DNA of 64,000 nt from Setaria digitata (taxonomy: Eukaryota; Nematoda; Chromadorea; Rhabditida; Setariidae). Below the pieces are notes generated by a model, which saw only the letters and a list, made by a program, of their open reading frames with translations, did not search any database and had not been told where the DNA came from. The position numbers and the translations under genes were made by a program. Shown here piece by piece: positions 62,117 through 64,000 of this stretch. Numbering within the stretch: the stretch's first letter is position 1; each line of letters starts with the position of its first letter. The stretch lies in contig RCAB01000030.1 in the NCBI GenBank assembly GCA_003640385.1, positions 124,001-188,000 on the forward strand. Direction: 5' to 3'.

Positions 62117-64000
62117 TCATCCTTCCAGTAATAATTCAACAAAATCACAGTACGATTTCTTTACTGCATACTTTTGAGCGAATTCCTGAATTGCACGCCG
62201 ACGTTTTGATGCTACCAACTGATAACTGAAACAGTGGATATTCATTCCGTTAACTGAATGAGTGAACATGAATAATTCAGCATTAACAACTATTAGCTTC
62301 ACCAATAAGGTCAATCCGGCGTTTTATTAATAAATGCGAATATAAAAAGATTTTTTCCTGTTTTACAAGATGAACAATGGCAAATAAAAATATAGCGTGC
62401 AGTTTGCTACTAAGAAAGCTATCAACAAGTCATGCTTTAAAGATAAAAGTTCAATTACTTGGATTTAAATGAACTATGAAGAGGACTACGGTTGGTTTCT
62501 TTCATACAGTTTAAATTGATATCTGAATATAACATCAATTTATAAAAATATCTGATCCCGTATCGCACAAAGAAGAAAAAATTAACAGACTTTTCCAGTT
62601 CAACGGTTTTTCTTCGAGCAATACTAATGATCGTATGTCGCAGAAGAGTTGGTAAAGCGCTGCTGGAAACTACACAACCATCAACCAATGGTCCTGGCAA
62701 ACCACATCTGACATAAAAAAAATTAGGAAAATTTAACGTAAATTATTAACGGAAGCTTTCAGTTCAGTATGCAGAGTTCAAAAAACTTCATACTTTGTCC
62801 AATCGCCAATTATATTAATCCGAACAAGTTCGCTTTCCACGTGTGAAATGAAAATCATAATCAAATCCGGTCTTGTGCTATTCTCACTACTGCGTAATGA
62901 ATTATCGCTCGTCATAGGAAACATTTCCTCTAAAAATAATTGAAAAACATATTCAAATGTAAAACTGTAAAATAAATATGAAAAGAAACAAATAAACAGC
63001 TAAAATATACCATATGGAAAATAGGACATATCTTCGATCCTTTCCAAGAAAACCACATACACACGCTGATCGGAATTACGCTTCACAAATATAATTTTTT
63101 CTGCATCACTTTCTAAAATATGAAATGTTTCATGAACGACGAACGACAAGCAGAATAATGAAGAGGACCATGGCGTATACAAATTTTCCAGAGAATGCTT
63201 TACACTCTCACTCGGAAATGGATTCGTAAACTCTATTTCATTTAAGCCTTCGAAAAGAAGCTTTCCCAGAGAGTTTCTAAATCTAAAAGTTTTACTTTCT
63301 AAATTAAAATTCATTCCTTGAAATAACATAGCACCTTTTGTTTCATTTCCAAAATCAACTCCTGAATGACTTTTTGTATGCAGTTGCGGATGTGTCCCCG
63401 ACAATTTATTCGACCGTCCACTACTACTACCACTAGTTCGTCCAGCTGACCGTTCATCACTGGATGAATGACTCACTGCGCAACCACCTGAAAGAAGTCA
63501 ATAGGAGCAGATTTATTCAAAAAAAAAAAAAAAAAAGCAGAGAAATAATCTAGTATATCAACTGGTAAATTAAATTCAACAACTCTGTCTCATACAATGG
63601 AGCCAACTCCCTGCGACAACTTCACTCTTCCAAAATGTTTCTGCATGAAATATTTTGAAACAAAAATTTTCAAAACAAAGATTTAGGAAATGTTAAGGCT
63701 AGCGTGGGGAAAATAATACAAATCATTATTTCAAAACGAACCAAAATCACGTTGAGACGTCCTGGCTGTGTTGTGCTCTGAATCGACATGTTCGTCACAA
63801 CTCACAACAGAGACATTAGTACCACAACTGGCAGATAAATCACAATCAGCAAATGACGACTGCTGCTGCTGCTTCCGTACACGTTCTGTTGGCGTCGTAA
63901 AGGCTATTTCAATATGTGGATCAGTCCACCACAAACAGTGTGTGAAACCATCAATGACATAATTATCCAGATTTTCTTCTGCCTGCTTCGGTTCTAAAAC
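62117..64000 (-). CDS. RALGAPB: Ral GTPase-activating protein subunit beta, C-terminal part
   Basis: Non-catalytic beta subunit of the RalGAP complex, which with an alpha subunit inactivates Ral GTPases and relates to the TSC1/2 system; C. elegans HGAP-2 is the likely orthologue. Five exons are visible: 63993(or beyond)-63742, 63487-63011, 62929-62794, 62707-62591 and 62225-62117, about 363 codons with the stop. Diagnostic parts are RVYVVFLERIEDMSYFP, matching the Rap/RalGAP-like V-x-W-x-E-R-x-(D/E)-D-x-x-x-F-P block; GPLVDGCVVSSSALPTLLRHTI followed by ISIARRK, matching the human PLVDGMVVS...RQTVINICRRKR stretch; and a final basic helix SKRRRAIQEFAQKYAV. A Gln4 run and a Ser-rich linker lie upstream. 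The first exon may start at 63993 after TTTTAG or run off the window. The donor at 62590 (GTCTGT) is weak but is the only in-phase choice. Confidence 0.87.

Overview
The window reads as nuclear DNA of a nematode, most likely a filarial (spirurid, clade III) worm. It is AT-rich. Genes are split into many short exons with nematode-type acceptors (TTTTCAG, TTTTTAG). Several start codons sit just downstream of an orphan acceptor, the usual mark of spliced-leader trans-splicing. Every recognised product has a metazoan orthologue. No bacterial operon, tRNA, rRNA, CRISPR array or intact transposon was seen. Genus is not decided by the sequence alone.

Left to right. 1-10.6 kb, minus strand: SMC2, the condensin ATPase (C. 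elegans MIX-1), 20 exons, with its C-terminal third beyond the left edge. 11.3-12.9 kb, minus: ETFB, the electron transfer flavoprotein beta subunit. 13.8-14.9 kb, plus: TMEM203-like ER membrane protein, divergent from ETFB. 15.6-18.5 kb, minus: ERI-1/3'hExo, SAP domain plus DEDDh exonuclease. 19.9-23.0 kb, plus: RAD23. 24.6-27.1 kb, plus: COA7-type Sel1-repeat protein. 29.8-31.9 kb, plus: TOM40. 33.7-36.7 kb, plus: a very divergent second TOM40-like gene with the same intron phases. 40.2-50.4 kb, plus: SPSB-type SPRY/SOCS-box protein with a 6.9 kb first intron. 52.3-57.1 kb, minus: secreted M14 pro-carboxypeptidase of A type. 62.1-64.0 kb, minus: 3' part of the RALGAPB orthologue, continuing past the right edge.

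The genes do not form one pathway. Four encode mitochondrial proteins (ETFB, COA7, TOM40 and the TOM40-like protein). ERI-1 is a negative regulator of RNAi in C. elegans. SPSB and RAD23 belong to the ubiquitin system. Exon models were built by hand by joining acceptor and donor sites in phase and checking against remembered family motifs. Interior exon edges should mostly be good; 5' UTRs and 3' ends are largely unknown.

The most interesting observations are the tandem fast-evolving TOM40 duplicate, three apparent GC-AG introns among about 76, a cluster of TACGTG sites with a palindrome in the ETFB/TMEM203 divergent promoter, and two places where a single N separates an unmerged duplicated contig end.
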